Shown in pieces: positions 1 to 13,938 of a DNA stretch of 64,000 nt (position 1 is the first letter of the stretch; the number at the start of each line of letters is the position of its first letter). Made by a program: the position numbers and the translations under genes. Below the pieces are notes generated by a model. The model was not told where the DNA came from. It saw nothing but the letters and a program-made list of their open reading frames with translations, and searched no databases. The stretch comes from Luteimonas sp. MC1825 (GTDB taxonomy: Bacteria > Pseudomonadota > Gammaproteobacteria > Xanthomonadales > Xanthomonadaceae). The stretch is from NCBI RefSeq assembly GCF_014764385.1, contig NZ_CP061714.1, positions 372,001 to 436,000 of the forward strand. The letters are read 5' to 3'.

Positions 1-1
1 C

Positions 2-1030
2 CAGACCGGCAAGACCGCGCTGGCGATCGACGCGGTGATCAACCAGAAGGACACCGGCATCAAGTGCGTGTACGTGGCGATCGGGCAGAAGGCCTCGACC
101 GTCGCCAACATCGTGCGCAAGCTGGAAGAGAACGGCGCGCTGGCGCACACGGTCGTGGTTGCCGCGACGGCGTCGGAATCGGCGGCGATGCAGTACATCA
201 GCCCCTATTCCGGCTGCACCATGGGCGAGTACTTCATGGACCGCGGCCAGGACGCGCTGATCGTGTACGACGACCTGTCCAAGCAGGCCGTGGCGTACCG
301 CCAGATCTCGCTGCTGCTGCGCCGCCCGCCGGGCCGCGAAGCCTACCCGGGTGACGTGTTCTACCTGCACTCCCGCCTGCTCGAGCGCGCCGCGCGCGTC
401 TCCGAGGACTATGTAGAGAAGTTCACCAACGGCGAAGTGAAGGGCAAGACCGGTTCGCTGACGGCGCTGCCGATCATCGAGACGCAGGCCGGCGACGTGT
501 CCGCGTTCGTGCCGACCAACGTGATCTCGATCACCGACGGCCAGATCTTCCTCGAGACCGACCTGTTCAACGCCGGCATCCGCCCGGCCGTGAACGCCGG
601 CATCTCGGTGTCGCGCGTCGGTGGCGCCGCGCAGACCAAGATCATCAAGAAGCTGTCCGGCGGCATCCGCATCGCGCTGGCGCAGTACCGCGAGCTGGCG
701 GCATTCGCGCAGTTCGCGTCCGACCTCGACGAGGCCACGCGCAAGCAGCTCGAGCGCGGCCAGCGCGTTACCGAACTGATGAAGCAGAAGCAGTACGAGC
801 CGATGTCGGTGGCGCTGCAGGCGCTCTCGATCTACGCGGCCAGCGAGGGCTACATCGACGACGTGCCGGTCGCCAAGATCGGCGCCTTCGAGGAAGGCCT
901 GCACGCCCACTTCGAGAACACCGCCGGCGAGCTGCTCGCCAAGGTGAACGCCTCGGGTGCGTGGAACGACGAGATCGAAGCCGCGTTCAAGCAGGGCATC
1001 GGCGACTTCAAGGCGACCGGCAGCTGGTAA
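2..1030 (+). CDS. atpA: ATP synthase F1 subunit alpha (5' end outside window)
   Basis: Non-catalytic nucleotide-binding subunit of the F1 head of ATP synthase. The window opens inside the P-loop (QTGKTA), so about the first 170 residues of a roughly 513-residue protein lie upstream and 342 residues are visible. Recognisable alpha-subunit blocks follow: the YVAIGQKAS segment, GEYFMDRG, the [25 protein letters not shown] block, and the ISVSRVGG signature near the C terminus. It is the first visible gene of an atp operon, 75 bases before atpG. Identification is secure; the true start cannot be seen. Confidence 0.98.
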   Translation, partial: QTGKTALAIDAVINQKDTGIKCVYVAIGQKASTVANIVRKLEENGALAHTVVVAATASESAAMQYISPYSGCTMGEYFMDRGQDALIVYDDLSKQAVAYRQISLLLRRPPGREAYPGDVFYLHSRLLERAARVSEDYVEKFTNGEVKGKTGSLTALPIIETQAGDVSAFVPTNVISITDGQIFLETDLFNAGIRPAVNAGISVSRVGGAAQTKIIKKLSGGIRIALAQYRELAAFAQFASDLDEATRKQLERGQRVTELMKQKQYEPMSVALQALSIYAASEGYIDDVPVAKIGAFEEGLHAHFENTAGELLAKVNASGAWNDEIEAAFKQGIGDFKATGSW

Positions 1031-1105
1031 GCCGCACGCCGGCGGACACGGGCGCGCAGGCGCCCGCGCACCGCGGCTGACGGACCAGGGCCCACGGAGA
1101 AAGAG

Positions 1106-3410
<2,305 letters not shown>

Positions 3411-3420
3411 GGAAACAGCC

Positions 3421-3846
3421 ATGGCCCCGACCATCCGTTGTGACATCGTGAGCGCCGAGGCGGAGATCTTCCGCGGCGAGGCCACCATGGTGGTCGCCAC
3501 CGGCGAGATCGGCGAGCTCGGCATCGCGCCGCGCCACGCACCGCTGATCACGCGCCTCAAGCCCGGCAAGGTCGTGGTCACCCTGGCCAACGGCGAGAAG
3601 CTCGACTTCGCCATCAGCGGCGGCATCCTCGAGGTGCAGCCGCAGGTGGTGACGATCCTCGCCGACACCGCGGTGCGCGCCGACGAGATCGACGAAGCCG
3701 CCGTGCGTGCCGCCAAGGAAGAAGCCGAGCGCGTGCTTGCCGGCCGCGGCGAGGCGATGGACATCGCCGAGGCGCAGCAGAAGCTTGCCGAAGTCAGCGC
3801 CCAGCTGCAGGCGCTCGAACGCCTGCGCAAGAACCTGAAGCACTGA
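3421..3846 (+). CDS. atpC: ATP synthase F1 subunit epsilon
   Basis: Small regulatory subunit that binds gamma and the c-ring and inhibits ATP hydrolysis. I chose the ATG at 3421 ([17 protein letters not shown]), 10 bases after the atpD stop with a GAGGAAA ribosome-binding sequence; upstream in-frame starts would lie inside atpD. It has 141 residues: an N-terminal beta sandwich ([17 protein letters not shown]) and a C-terminal helical hairpin ending [14 protein letters not shown]. Last gene of the atp operon, followed directly by a terminator. Confidence 0.97.
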   Translation: MAPTIRCDIVSAEAEIFRGEATMVVATGEIGELGIAPRHAPLITRLKPGKVVVTLANGEKLDFAISGGILEVQPQVVTILADTAVRADEIDEAAVRAAKEEAERVLAGRGEAMDIAEAQQKLAEVSAQLQALERLRKNLKH

Positions 3847-3888
3847 CCGCGACGGTCGACGGGCCGTTCCCGCCGCCGCCCGGACGCG

Positions 3889-3916
3889 AAAGCCCCGCCA
3901 TGTGCGGGGCTTTTTT
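3889..3916 (+). terminator. Rho-independent terminator of the atp operon
   Basis: An 8-bp GC-rich stem (AGCCCCGC at 3891-3898 with GCGGGGCT at 3904-3911, extendable by two A-T pairs) closes a 5-base loop and is followed by a run of six T (3911-3916). It lies 45 bases after the atpC stop. The flanking A residues are few, so it should act mainly on the plus strand. Confidence 0.93.
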
Positions 3917-3957
3917 GCATGTGACTGCAGGCGGCGCGGGCCGGGCGCCGGACGGAC

Positions 3958-4341
3958 TCAGCGGCGGTAGATCCAGTGCCGCGAGGCCAGGAACCCGAAC
4001 AGGCCCAGCACCGCCTCGACCAGCGGCTTGGCCAGCCACGCCCACTTGCGCCCGAGGTCGTCATCGATGGCCTCGATCGCCACGGTGCTCACCAGCGTCA
4101 TCACCAGCCAGGTGACGACGAACCTCAGCAGCGCCCGTCGCCCGATGCGATGCTCGTCGCCGGTGAAGGTGATCTTGCCGTTGAGCCAGAAGCCGACGAG
4201 CGCGCCGCACACGCGCCCCGACACGTTGGCCAGGCCGATGCGCAGCCCGAAGTGGCTGAGCGCCACCATCACGCCCCAGTCAAGCAGCCACTGGATGCCG
4301 CCGATGACGACGAAGCGCGGCCCCTGCCGCATCAGGCTCAT
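3958..4341 (-). CDS. GtrA family membrane protein
   Basis: Small polytopic inner-membrane protein of the GtrA family, which is thought to help move polyprenyl-phosphate-linked sugars across the membrane. It has 127 residues with four hydrophobic segments and typical family features: [15 protein letters not shown] at the N terminus, [22 protein letters not shown] in the middle, and a terminal SRHWIYRR. The ATG overlaps the stop of the upstream membrane protein (ATGA), so the two are translationally coupled. A second ATG three codons in is possible. The transported sugar is unknown. Confidence 0.85.
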   Translation of the reverse strand: MSLMRQGPRFVVIGGIQWLLDWGVMVALSHFGLRIGLANVSGRVCGALVGFWLNGKITFTGDEHRIGRRALLRFVVTWLVMTLVSTVAIEAIDDDLGRKWAWLAKPLVEAVLGLFGFLASRHWIYRR

Positions 4342-6404
4342 GGCGAGGCCACCGTGGCGCGCGGCGGCACGCGCCACCATTCCGCCGCTCCCGCGGCCGC
4401 CTCGCGCGTCGCGCCAACGGCCCGCAGCCCCGCCGCGCGCGCCGCGTGCAGTTCGCCAGGCCGCAGCAACACGTCCCGGACATGTTCGCTGCGCAGCAGG
4501 CCTGCCCAGGCGCGGCCGCTGGCATCCTGGTCGGCGCGTTGCGCCGCCGCCTGCAGCGACGGGTCGTACCAGCCGATGGTGCGCGCCGCGGCGCCGAACT
4601 CCGCCGCCATCGGCGCCGCGCTCGCGAGCGACAGCACCGTACCGCGTCCACCTTCCGCGGCGCGGCGCGCATGCACCTGCTGCGCCAGCACGCGCTCCGG
4701 CGCGTACTCCAGCCACACCGGCGCGTCGCGCCCGGCCGCCATCACCGTCTCCTTGACGATGCCGGTGCGCAGCATCCAGTGGCCGTTGGCCTGGAACAGC
4801 AGGTTGGCGACGCAGGTCGCCGCCAGCAGCACATGCGCGCTGCGCGGGGCGGCGGCCGCGGCGGCCACCACCAGCGCCGGCAGCACCAGCACCAGCGCAG
4901 GCTGCGCATAGCGCAGGTATTGCGTGGCGAGCAGCGGCGCGACCGCCATCGCCAGCGCCAGCGCCGCGAGCGCGCGCGTGCGCGGCGCCAGCAGCGCCAG
5001 CAGCCAGGCACCCGCCAGCGCCACCAGCACGAAGCCGCCGCCGCCGGCATAGGCCTCCAGGTAGCGCCCGGTATCGAAGGTGAGCTGCCAGGCGAGGTCC
5101 GGGCCGGCCCCCGCATGCCAGCGCGGGTCGTCGAAATCCTGCGTGGCGAAGTACGGCGAGCCGAACACGCCGTTGAGCAGCGGCAACACCGGATTCCCGG
5201 CGACGCAGGCGGCGTAGGCGTAACTGCTGCCGCCCAGGCCGGCGATGAGCGCCAGGCCGGCGGACAGGCTGCGCCAGCCCAGCACCTGCCGCTGCCGCCA
5301 CAGCAGCCACGGCAGGAGCATCGCGGCAAATCCGGCGGCCGCGAGCTTGGTCGCCACCAGCGCGCCGACCAGGGCGCAGGCCGCCCACAGCGTGCGCACC
5401 GACGGCGGGCGCAGCGCCAGCACCGCAGCCCAGGCCAGCAACGCCGCCGTCTGCAGTTCGGTCTGCATGCCCATCGCCAGCACCGCGGTGAGCGGCAGGC
5501 TGGCGTACAGCGCCACCGTCCACCAGCGCTGGCGCGCGTCGCCGCCCAACGCCGCGCACAGCTGCCACAGCGCGGTCGCGGTGAGGGCAAGCCACAACGC
5601 GTTGACCGCGCCGCGTGCCTCCATGCCGGCCAGCACCTGCGGCAGCGCCTGCACCACGTCCGCCGCCCACGGCGCCACGGCCCAGGCGTGCATATCGGGA
5701 TCCAGCGCATGGCGTCCGTCGATCTGCAGCATCCACGGCAAGAGTGCGTGGTAGCCGAGGTCGTCGTACTGCACGGTGGGGACCCAGCAGCCGGTACCGG
5801 CGAGTCCGGCGACCAGCACCGCGGCGGCCGCGGCCCTTGGTGCGCCGGCCACAGCGACGTGCCAGCCCTGCCACGCCTGCCGCATGGCGCCAGCGAGGTC
5901 GCGGCCGCGCAGTGCGAGCACCACGACGATCGCGGCAAGGTACGTCCAGCGCCCGTGCACCGGCAGTGGCAGCAACCAGCCGAGCACGCCGGCCACCAGC
6001 GCCAGGCCGATGGCGCAGGCCGCCGCCACGCCCGCGTCCGGAAGCAGGCCGCGGCCCAGCGCGATCGCGGCCGCGGCGCAGGCAAGTGTCGCCAGCACCG
6101 GCAGCGGCCCGGCGAACAGCAGCAGCGCAAGCAGCCACGCAAGCAGCAGGCCGTGCGCCCAGGCCAGTCCGGCGACACGCCGCAACACGGCGGCGAGCGC
6201 GAGCGCGGCGAGCACGATCACCAGCAACGCGGTGGTGCGCGACGGCACCCATTCGGCGAACAGGTCGTGTCCGACGATGCCGGCGATGCAGGCCGCAGCC
6301 CCCGCCCAGAGCAGCAGCGCGCGCCAGCGGCTGGCGCGCGCGTGCGTCGTCGTCGGGGTCTGCGGGGGCGGCCCCGTCGGAACGGCTCGCAACATCGCGC
6401 GCAT
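4338..6404 (-). CDS. Polytopic membrane protein, probable GT-C-type glycosyltransferase
   Basis: About 688 residues with roughly a dozen hydrophobic segments in the first two thirds and a soluble C-terminal part. The overall shape resembles GT-C polyprenyl-phosphate-sugar glycosyltransferases. The acidic pair in the first predicted periplasmic loop ([14 protein letters not shown]) fits the GT-C aspartate motif. It is coupled to a GtrA-like protein (ATGA overlap), supporting a role in glycosylating an envelope polymer or lipid. I used the ATG at 6404; an ATG at 6395 is an alternative. Substrate and acceptor are not identifiable. It diverges from glmU with about 50 bases between starts. Confidence 0.65.
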   Translation of the reverse strand: MRAMLRAVPTGPPPQTPTTTHARASRWRALLLWAGAAACIAGIVGHDLFAEWVPSRTTALLVIVLAALALAAVLRRVAGLAWAHGLLLAWLLALLLFAGPLPVLATLACAAAAIALGRGLLPDAGVAAACAIGLALVAGVLGWLLPLPVHGRWTYLAAIVVVLALRGRDLAGAMRQAWQGWHVAVAGAPRAAAAAVLVAGLAGTGCWVPTVQYDDLGYHALLPWMLQIDGRHALDPDMHAWAVAPWAADVVQALPQVLAGMEARGAVNALWLALTATALWQLCAALGGDARQRWWTVALYASLPLTAVLAMGMQTELQTAALLAWAAVLALRPPSVRTLWAACALVGALVATKLAAAGFAAMLLPWLLWRQRQVLGWRSLSAGLALIAGLGGSSYAYAACVAGNPVLPLLNGVFGSPYFATQDFDDPRWHAGAGPDLAWQLTFDTGRYLEAYAGGGGFVLVALAGAWLLALLAPRTRALAALALAMAVAPLLATQYLRYAQPALVLVLPALVVAAAAAAPRSAHVLLAATCVANLLFQANGHWMLRTGIVKETVMAAGRDAPVWLEYAPERVLAQQVHARRAAEGGRGTVLSLASAAPMAAEFGAAARTIGWYDPSLQAAAQRADQDASGRAWAGLLRSEHVRDVLLRPGELHAARAAGLRAVGATREAAAGAAEWWRVPPRATVASP

Positions 6405-6452
6405 GCTATCAGCCCGCCGATTAGAATGGCCGCGACTACGACAGCAGGACGC

Positions 6453-7847
6453 ATGATGCCGATCCAGGACCAGCCGACCCCCGACATCCACGTGGTGATC
6501 CTGGCCGCGGGCGAGGGCAAGCGCATGAAGTCGCGCCTGCCCAAGGTGCTGCAGAAGATCGCCGGGCGGCCGATGCTGGCGCATGTCATCGCCGCGGCGC
6601 GCGGCCTCGCGCCCGCCGCCATCCATGTCGTGCACGGCCATGGCGGTGACCAGGTCCAGGCCGCGTTCGCCGACCAGCCCGACCTGCGCTGGGTGGAGCA
6701 GGCGCGCCAGCTCGGCACCGGGCATGCGGTGCGCGAAGCCATGCCCGGCGTGCCGGATGGTGCCCAGGTGGTGGTGCTGTACGGCGACGTGCCGCTGATC
6801 ACCACGGCCACGCTGCAGCGCCTGCTCGCCGCGGGTGGCAGGCTCGCGGTGCTGGTGGCCGAGCTCGACGACCCCACCGGCTACGGCCGCGTGGTGCGCG
6901 ACTCCGAAGGCAACGTCGGCGCCATCGTCGAGCACAAGGACGCCACCGCCGACCAGCGCCGCATCGCCACGGTCAACACCGGCGTGCTGGCGGCCGAGTC
7001 GACGGCGCTCAAGGGCTGGCTGGCGCGGCTGTCGGCCGACAACGCGCAGGCCGAGTACTACCTCACCGACGTGTTCGCGATGGCTGCCGCCGAGTACAGC
7101 GCCGCCGAGATGGTGGCCGTGGCCGACCCGGTCGAGACCGAAGGGGCGAACGATCCCTGGCAGCTGTCGCAGCTGGAGCGCGCGATGCAGCGCCGCCTGG
7201 TGCGCGCGCTGTGCGAGCAGGGCGCGCGCTTCGTAGACCCCGCGCGCGTCGACATCCGCGGCGAAGTGGTGGTGGGCCACGACGTGGAGATCGACGTCGA
7301 CGTGGTGTTCGAGGGCCGCGTGGTGCTGGGCGACGGCGTGCGCATCGGGCCGTTCTGCCGCATCCGCGACGCCGAGCTCGGCCCCGGCACCGAAGTGCGC
7401 GCCCATTGCGACATCGACGGCGCGCGGACGGAAGGCGCGGTGCAGGTCGGTCCGTTCGCGCGCCTGCGCCCGGGCACGGTGCTGGCTGACGGGGTGCACG
7501 TCGGCAACTTCGTGGAAACCAAGAACGCGCAGCTCGGCGTCGGCAGCAAGGCCAACCACCTGAGCTATCTCGGCGACGCGCGCATCGGCGCCGGCGTCAA
7601 CATCGGTGCCGGCACCATCACCTGCAACTACGACGGCGCCAACAAGGCCACCACCACCATCGAGGACGGCGCCTTCATCGGCTCCAATGCCGCGCTGGTC
7701 GCGCCAGTGACCATCGGCCGCGATGCCACGATCGGCGCGGGATCGGTGATCGGCAACGACGCGCCCGCGGGCAAGCTGACGGTGGCACGCGCGCGCCAGG
7801 TCAGCATCGACGGCTGGCAGCGGCCGGTGAAGGTGCGCAAGGACTGA
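6453..7847 (+). CDS. glmU: Bifunctional UDP-N-acetylglucosamine pyrophosphorylase / glucosamine-1-phosphate acetyltransferase
   Basis: Makes UDP-GlcNAc for peptidoglycan and LPS in two steps. The N-terminal uridyltransferase domain has the signature [18 protein letters not shown]. The C-terminal half is a left-handed beta helix of hexapeptide repeats (for example [28 protein letters not shown] and [11 protein letters not shown]). It has 464 residues from the first ATG of an ATGATG pair; the second ATG at 6456 is equally possible. Upstream is a TTAGAAT -10-like element at 6421-6427. glmS, the enzyme supplying its substrate pathway, lies 8 kb downstream, separated by the exporter operon. Confidence 0.98.
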   Translation: MMPIQDQPTPDIHVVILAAGEGKRMKSRLPKVLQKIAGRPMLAHVIAAARGLAPAAIHVVHGHGGDQVQAAFADQPDLRWVEQARQLGTGHAVREAMPGVPDGAQVVVLYGDVPLITTATLQRLLAAGGRLAVLVAELDDPTGYGRVVRDSEGNVGAIVEHKDATADQRRIATVNTGVLAAESTALKGWLARLSADNAQAEYYLTDVFAMAAAEYSAAEMVAVADPVETEGANDPWQLSQLERAMQRRLVRALCEQGARFVDPARVDIRGEVVVGHDVEIDVDVVFEGRVVLGDGVRIGPFCRIRDAELGPGTEVRAHCDIDGARTEGAVQVGPFARLRPGTVLADGVHVGNFVETKNAQLGVGSKANHLSYLGDARIGAGVNIGAGTITCNYDGANKATTTIEDGAFIGSNAALVAPVTIGRDATIGAGSVIGNDAPAGKLTVARARQVSIDGWQRPVKVRKD

Positions 7848-7866
7848 ACCCGCGCAAGCCGGCACC

Positions 7867-9176
7867 TCAGGCCGGCAAATGGATGCTTACGCACAGGCCA
7901 CCGCCGTCACGGTTGACCAGTGCGATGCGTCCGCCGTGTGCCTCGGCGATCTCGCGCGCCAGCGCCAGGCCCAGGCCGGTGCCGTGGCGCTTGGTGGAAT
8001 AGAACGGCAGCAGCGCATTCGACAGCACCGACTCGTTCATGCCGGTGCCGCGGTCGAGCACATCGATGCGCCAGGCGTCGGGCAGGCGCCGCAACGCCAG
8101 CCGCACCTCGTCGTCGGGCGAACCGGATTCATGCGCGTTCTTCAGCAGGTTGAGCAGGCACTGTTCGAGCTGCGGCACGTCCGCGCGGCCGTGGCCTTCC
8201 GGCGTGCCCTCGGTGGCGAACGCGACCTGGCCGTGCAGGCGGGTGACGAACCCGCTCCAGTCGAACGTTTCCAGGCGCGGCGCCGGCATCTTCGCGAAGC
8301 GCGCGTAGTCGCGCAGGAAGCCATCCAGGTGGCGCGCGCGCTCCTCGATCGTCGCCAGCGCCGCCGGCAGGCGTTCGAGCTGGCCACGGCGCAGCAGTTC
8401 GGCCCCGGAGTGGGCGAGGGATGCGATCGGCGCCAGCGAGTTGTTGAGCTCGTGGCTGATCACGCGGATCACCTTCTTCCAGGTCTGCACTTCCTGGCGG
8501 CGCAGCTCGGCGGTCAGCTGGCGCAGCAGCACCAGCTCATGGCGACGGCCGTTGAGGCGGAACAGGCGGCGCGAGAGGTGGTAGATGTCCTCGTCATCGT
8601 CGCGGCCGACGGTGAACATGCCGTCGCCGCCACGCTCGATGGCTTCGCGCAGCGCCGCGGGCCCCTGTGCAAGCACGGCCTCGAACGGCATGCCTTCCAG
8701 CCTGCGGCCACCCCCGAGCATCCTGCGCGCGGCCAGGTTGCCGAGCACCACGTGGCCGCCGGCATCGACCAGCACCATCGCCACCGGCGTGTTCTGCACC
8801 ATGGTGTCGAGCAGCAGTTCGCGCTGCACCAGGCGCAGGCGCTGCTCGCGCAGCGTGTCGCCGAGCGCGCGGTGGCTGGCAACGAGGTCACCAAGCTCGC
8901 CGCTGCCATCCCAGGCGATGCCGAAGCTGTAGTCGCCGTCGCGGTACGCGGCCACGCTGCCTGACAGCGCGCGGAACAGCGCGCGCGCCGGCTGCAGCAG
9001 GCGGCGCGCGTGGTAGGCCAGCAGCGGCAGCGGCAGCAGTGCCGCGAGCGGAATGGCCAGCCATGGCGTGAGCTGCAGCCAATCGTGCAGCGCGAGCGCA
9101 AGCGCCGCGGCCAGCAGCATGTAGGCGCACGCCACCGCGGTGAACGCCAGCCACAGCGGCGGCCGGCGGCGGGCCA

Positions 9177-9177
<1 letters not shown>
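7867..9177 (-). CDS. NtrY-like sensor histidine kinase paired with a sigma-54 regulator
   Basis: Membrane sensor kinase of 436 residues. Two hydrophobic segments (about 10-30 and 38-56) are followed by a HAMP-like linker, a PAS-like region (about 125-220), and a transmitter with phospho-acceptor His242 in SHELNNSLAP. The ATPase domain has an N box (LLNLLKNAHES), G1 (DRGTGM), F box (FYSTK) and G2 (GTGLGLAL). There is essentially no periplasmic domain, so it probably senses in or near the membrane. Its ATG overlaps the stop of the sigma-54 response regulator, and it is the last gene of the exporter operon. The signal is unknown. Confidence 0.92.
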
Positions 9178-10529
<1,352 letters not shown>

Positions 10530-10538
10530 GGGCGCCGA

Positions 10539-11771
10539 TCATACGCTGCGCGTGGCGACCGCCGGCGGCACCATCGCCGCGCGGCGCGCCGGCCCGTAGA
10601 CCGCGAGCTGGCCGAGGAACCACAGCGCCAGCGCGCCGATCGGCAGGTACGCCAGCGGCAGCCGCGGCAGTTCATAGCGGCCCATCAGCAGCTGGTTGAT
10701 CGCATACGCCATCACCATGCCGATCACGATGCCGACGGTCGCCAGCAGGAAGTTCTCGACCTGGAAATAGCGCAGGATCTGTCCGCGCGTGGCGCCGAGC
10801 GCGCGCCGCACGCCGATCTGCTTGGTGCGCTGCTGCACCCAGAAGCTGGCGAGGCCGACGATGCCGAGCGCGGTGACGACCAGCAGCGCGATGCACACCG
10901 CCACCAGCAGCCAGACCATCGCGCGATCGGCCTGGTAGTACTCCTGGCGCAGCTCCGCGACGGTCTTGGTGTTGTCTTCAAGGATGATGCGGTTGGGGCT
11001 GTTTGCCTTCAGCACTTCCTTCGCGGCCGCGAGCACTTCCGCGCGGCGCTCCGGCGTGGTGCGCAGCATGATGTTGTTGCCGACCGTGTACGGCAGGCGC
11101 ACCGGCAGGATCATCGAGAACTCCTTTTCCGCAGGGCCACCCTGGTCGCTGGGACGGATCAGGTGGTCGACCACGCCGATCACCGGCGTCGGCTTGTCGC
11201 GGCTGATGTACACCTGCTTGCCGAGTGCCGACCCGCCCGGGAACAGCTTCTCCGCGGCCTTGCGGGTGATGATCACCGCGGGTGGCGCGAGATCGGCGCC
11301 TGGCGCGTCGATCACGTCCCACTCCTGGATCTCGTCGGCGTTGAAATTGCGGCCCTCGACAAGCGTCGGCCCGAACGTCGGCAGGAAATGCTCGTCGCCC
11401 ATGTACATCGTGAGTCCGGCGGTGGGCCGCGGCTGGTCGGGCTGCAGGTTCACCGACGTGTTCCAGGACGAGTTGGAGAACGGCACCTGGTTGGTCGCGA
11501 CCGCGGCCTTGACCCCCGGCAGTCCGCGCAACGCGGTCATGTCGGCGCGGGTCAGCGCGGCGGCGTTCTCGTCCTCGCCGATGCCGGTGATCTGGATGCG
11601 GACGAGCTCGTTGTCGGCGATGCCGCTGTGCAGGCTGATGCGCTCGACGCGGTTGCCGATCAGGAACAGCGCGTTGCAGATGATCGCGCAGGAGAGCGCG
11701 ATCTCGACCACGATCAGCGCCGCGGCGGTCTTGTGGCGCAGCAGGGTGGAGAGGATCGGACGGATGTCCAT
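10539..11771 (-). CDS. ABC transporter permease, MacB/FtsX family (second of two)
   Basis: Inner-membrane permease of 410 residues with the MacB topology: one N-terminal membrane helix (about 13-36), a large periplasmic domain, and three C-terminal helices in an FtsX domain containing the typical QRTKQIGVRRALGATRGQIL coupling segment. Forms a heterodimeric permease with the preceding gene. About 48 bases separate it from the upstream permease. Such systems, with a HlyD-type adaptor, usually expel substrates from the periplasm through a TolC-like channel; none is encoded nearby. Confidence 0.9.
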   Translation of the reverse strand: MDIRPILSTLLRHKTAAALIVVEIALSCAIICNALFLIGNRVERISLHSGIADNELVRIQITGIGEDENAAALTRADMTALRGLPGVKAAVATNQVPFSNSSWNTSVNLQPDQPRPTAGLTMYMGDEHFLPTFGPTLVEGRNFNADEIQEWDVIDAPGADLAPPAVIITRKAAEKLFPGGSALGKQVYISRDKPTPVIGVVDHLIRPSDQGGPAEKEFSMILPVRLPYTVGNNIMLRTTPERRAEVLAAAKEVLKANSPNRIILEDNTKTVAELRQEYYQADRAMVWLLVAVCIALLVVTALGIVGLASFWVQQRTKQIGVRRALGATRGQILRYFQVENFLLATVGIVIGMVMAYAINQLLMGRYELPRLPLAYLPIGALALWFLGQLAVYGPARRAAMVPPAVATRSV

Positions 11772-11819
11772 GGAGATGCTCCGGGAGTCGGGGTGCCCGC
11801 CGCGTGGGCGGGCGAAGGG

Positions 11820-13166
11820 CTACTGGGTCTTGAGCTGGATCGCCGGGGTGACCTGCATCGCGCGCCAGGCGGGCAGGATGCCCGCCAGCAGGCTGGCGAC
11901 GACGGCGAGGACGAACGTCGCCAGCAGCATCAGCGGATCCAGGCGCGCGAGCTCGGCGTAGCTCGCCGGCTGCTGGCGCACGGCCCACAGCCCGAGCTGC
12001 GCCAGGCCCAGCCCGAGCACCCCGCCGGCCAGCCCGATCGCGCCGGCCTCCACCAGGCACTGGGTGAAGATCGCCGAACGCGAGGCGCCGAGCGCGCGGC
12101 GCACGCCGATCTCGCTGCTGCGGCGCAGGAACTTCGCCAGCAGCAGGCCCACCGTGTTGACCAGGCACACCAGCAGGAAGCCGAGCGCCAGCCACACCTG
12201 CAGGCGTACGTCACCCGGCACCACGTGGTTGAAATCCAGCCATTCCATGACGCTGCTCAGGCGCACGTTGTCGGGACGCTCGAAGCGGCCGGCGGCGCGC
12301 TGCTGCGCCGAATAGTTGGCGAGGTACTGGCGGTAGTCGGCCACCTTCTCCGGCGTGCCGAGTTCCACCCAGTACTGGATCCACACGCAGGGCGCGCTCA
12401 CGCCGGTGCTGCCCTCGGGGTCGCTGCCGGACTCGCCCCAGCAGTTCATGCTGCCGTTGCGCCCCATCTTCAGGTCGCGCGAGGTCGAGAACGGCACGAA
12501 CACCTGCTCCGGCTCGCCGTAGCGATCACTGTTCATGTCGTAGAACTTCGGCGTCGGCCGCCAGTCGGAGATCACGCCGACGATGCGGAACGCTTCCTTG
12601 TCGATGCGCAGCGTCTTGCCGACGCTGTTGGCGCCGCCGAACACCTTGTCGTTGAGCGACTTCGCGATCACCGCCACGCGCTCGCGGTTGTCGTCCGCGT
12701 TCGCCGGCCAGCCGCTGCCGTGCAGGAACGGCAGGTCGAACATCGGGAAGAAGTCGCTGGTCGCATAGCGCGCATCCACCAGGAACGGATCCAGACCCTC
12801 CACCTCGGGCTCGATGCTGGCGCTGCCGCCGGTGGTCATCGTCTGCCGGTCGCCCCGCTTCTCGCGCAGCATGGTTTCGGCGTCGAACCGGGTGACCTGT
12901 TCCTCCGGGTCTTCGCCGGGGGTGTAGTCGTTCATCGACCGCGGGTCCAGCTGCGGGTAGAACAGCTTGTCGCTCTTCTGCGGGATCGGATCGCCCGAGA
13001 GCACGTGGAACACGGTGAGCGTGGTCATGCTGGCGCCGATGCCGAGCGCGATCGCCAGCACCATCAGCGCGGTGAGCACGCGGTTGCGGCGGAAGCTGCG
13101 CAGCGCGAGGTTCGCGTAGTAGCCGAACATGCTGTCGCCGAACAGCCGGTCTGTGAGCGTGGACAT
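11820..13166 (-). CDS. ABC transporter permease, MacB/FtsX family (first of two)
   Basis: Permease of 448 residues with a hydrophobic N-terminal helix (around 30-52), a long periplasmic domain and three C-terminal helices. It contains the FtsX coupling motif (RRSSEIGVRRALGASRSAIF). The ATG at 13166 has an AAGGAC ribosome-binding sequence; MFGYYANLAL, 12 residues later, resembles the start of many relatives and is an alternative. Located 10 bases after the ABC ATPase gene. Its periplasmic domain differs from the other permease, so the two are probably not interchangeable. Confidence 0.9.
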   Translation of the reverse strand: MSTLTDRLFGDSMFGYYANLALRSFRRNRVLTALMVLAIALGIGASMTTLTVFHVLSGDPIPQKSDKLFYPQLDPRSMNDYTPGEDPEEQVTRFDAETMLREKRGDRQTMTTGGSASIEPEVEGLDPFLVDARYATSDFFPMFDLPFLHGSGWPANADDNRERVAVIAKSLNDKVFGGANSVGKTLRIDKEAFRIVGVISDWRPTPKFYDMNSDRYGEPEQVFVPFSTSRDLKMGRNGSMNCWGESGSDPEGSTGVSAPCVWIQYWVELGTPEKVADYRQYLANYSAQQRAAGRFERPDNVRLSSVMEWLDFNHVVPGDVRLQVWLALGFLLVCLVNTVGLLLAKFLRRSSEIGVRRALGASRSAIFTQCLVEAGAIGLAGGVLGLGLAQLGLWAVRQQPASYAELARLDPLMLLATFVLAVVASLLAGILPAWRAMQVTPAIQLKTQ

Positions 13167-13176
13167 GGCGGGTCCT

Positions 13177-13905
13177 TCAGGTGTTGGTTTCAGCGATGCC
13201 GCGCGCGGACTGCGCCATCCGCACCAGGCTCGGCTCCACCGACAGGTCGGTGGCCATGCCGTCGACGATGTGCACGTTGCGCTGCGCGCGTGCAGCCAGC
13301 TCCGGGTCGTGGGTCACCATCACGATGGTGGTGCCCTGCTGGTTGATGTCCTCGAGCAGCTCCAGGACGCTGCGCGCCATCTGCGAGTCGAGGTTGCCGG
13401 TGGGTTCGTCCGCCAGCAGCAGGCGCGGGCTGCCGGCCAGCGCACGCGCGATCGCCGCGCGCTGTTGCTGGCCACCCGACAGCTCCGCCGGGAAGTGCTT
13501 CATGCGCGAGCCCAGCCCGACCATGCCCAGCGCGTCCTCGATGCGCAGCCGGCGCTCGCTGGCCGGCATGCGCCGGTAACGCAGCGGCACGTCGCAGTTG
13601 TCGAACAGGTTGAGGTCGGGGATCAGGTTGAAGCTCTGGAAGATGAAGCCGATCTTCTGGTTGCGCAGCCTGCTGCGCGCATCGTCGTCGAGGTCCTTGA
13701 CGTTCTCGCCGTCGAGGCTGAACTCGCCGCCGGTGAAGGTCTCCAGCAGCCCGGCGATGTTGAGGAAGGTGGTCTTGCCGGAGCCCGACGGGCCGGTGAC
13801 GGCGACGAACTCGCCTTCCCCGACGTGCAGGTCGAGCGAACGCAGGGCGTGGGTCTCGACGAGCTGGGTGCGGTAGACCTTGGTGACGCCGCGCATGTTG
13901 AGCAT
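13177..13905 (-). CDS. ABC transporter ATP-binding protein, MacB/LolD type
   Basis: Cytoplasmic ATPase of 242 residues that powers the two adjacent FtsX permeases. Walker A is GPSGSGKTT, the Q loop is GFIFQSFNLIPDLNLFDN, the signature is [15 protein letters not shown], and Walker B is [13 protein letters not shown] histidine switch follows (VTHD). The C-terminal extension after the core is short. An AAGGATC ribosome-binding sequence precedes the ATG. It lies 33 bases after the small 71-residue gene. Confidence 0.96.
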   Translation of the reverse strand: MLNMRGVTKVYRTQLVETHALRSLDLHVGEGEFVAVTGPSGSGKTTFLNIAGLLETFTGGEFSLDGENVKDLDDDARSRLRNQKIGFIFQSFNLIPDLNLFDNCDVPLRYRRMPASERRLRIEDALGMVGLGSRMKHFPAELSGGQQQRAAIARALAGSPRLLLADEPTGNLDSQMARSVLELLEDINQQGTTIVMVTHDPELAARAQRNVHIVDGMATDLSVEPSLVRMAQSARGIAETNT

Positions 13906-13938
13906 GGGAGATCCTTGGATGGTCGGTGCGTACCGGCT

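Noticed and set aside
4446..6452. Upstream in-frame extension of glmU by about 670 codons
   Set aside because: It is antisense to the GT-C-like gene and has no domain; the conserved GlmU N terminus starts at the ATGATG at 6453.
7848..7866. GCCGGC inverted repeat between glmU and the histidine kinase as a terminator
   Set aside because: Only 6 bp stem and no T run on either strand; termination here is possible but not supported.
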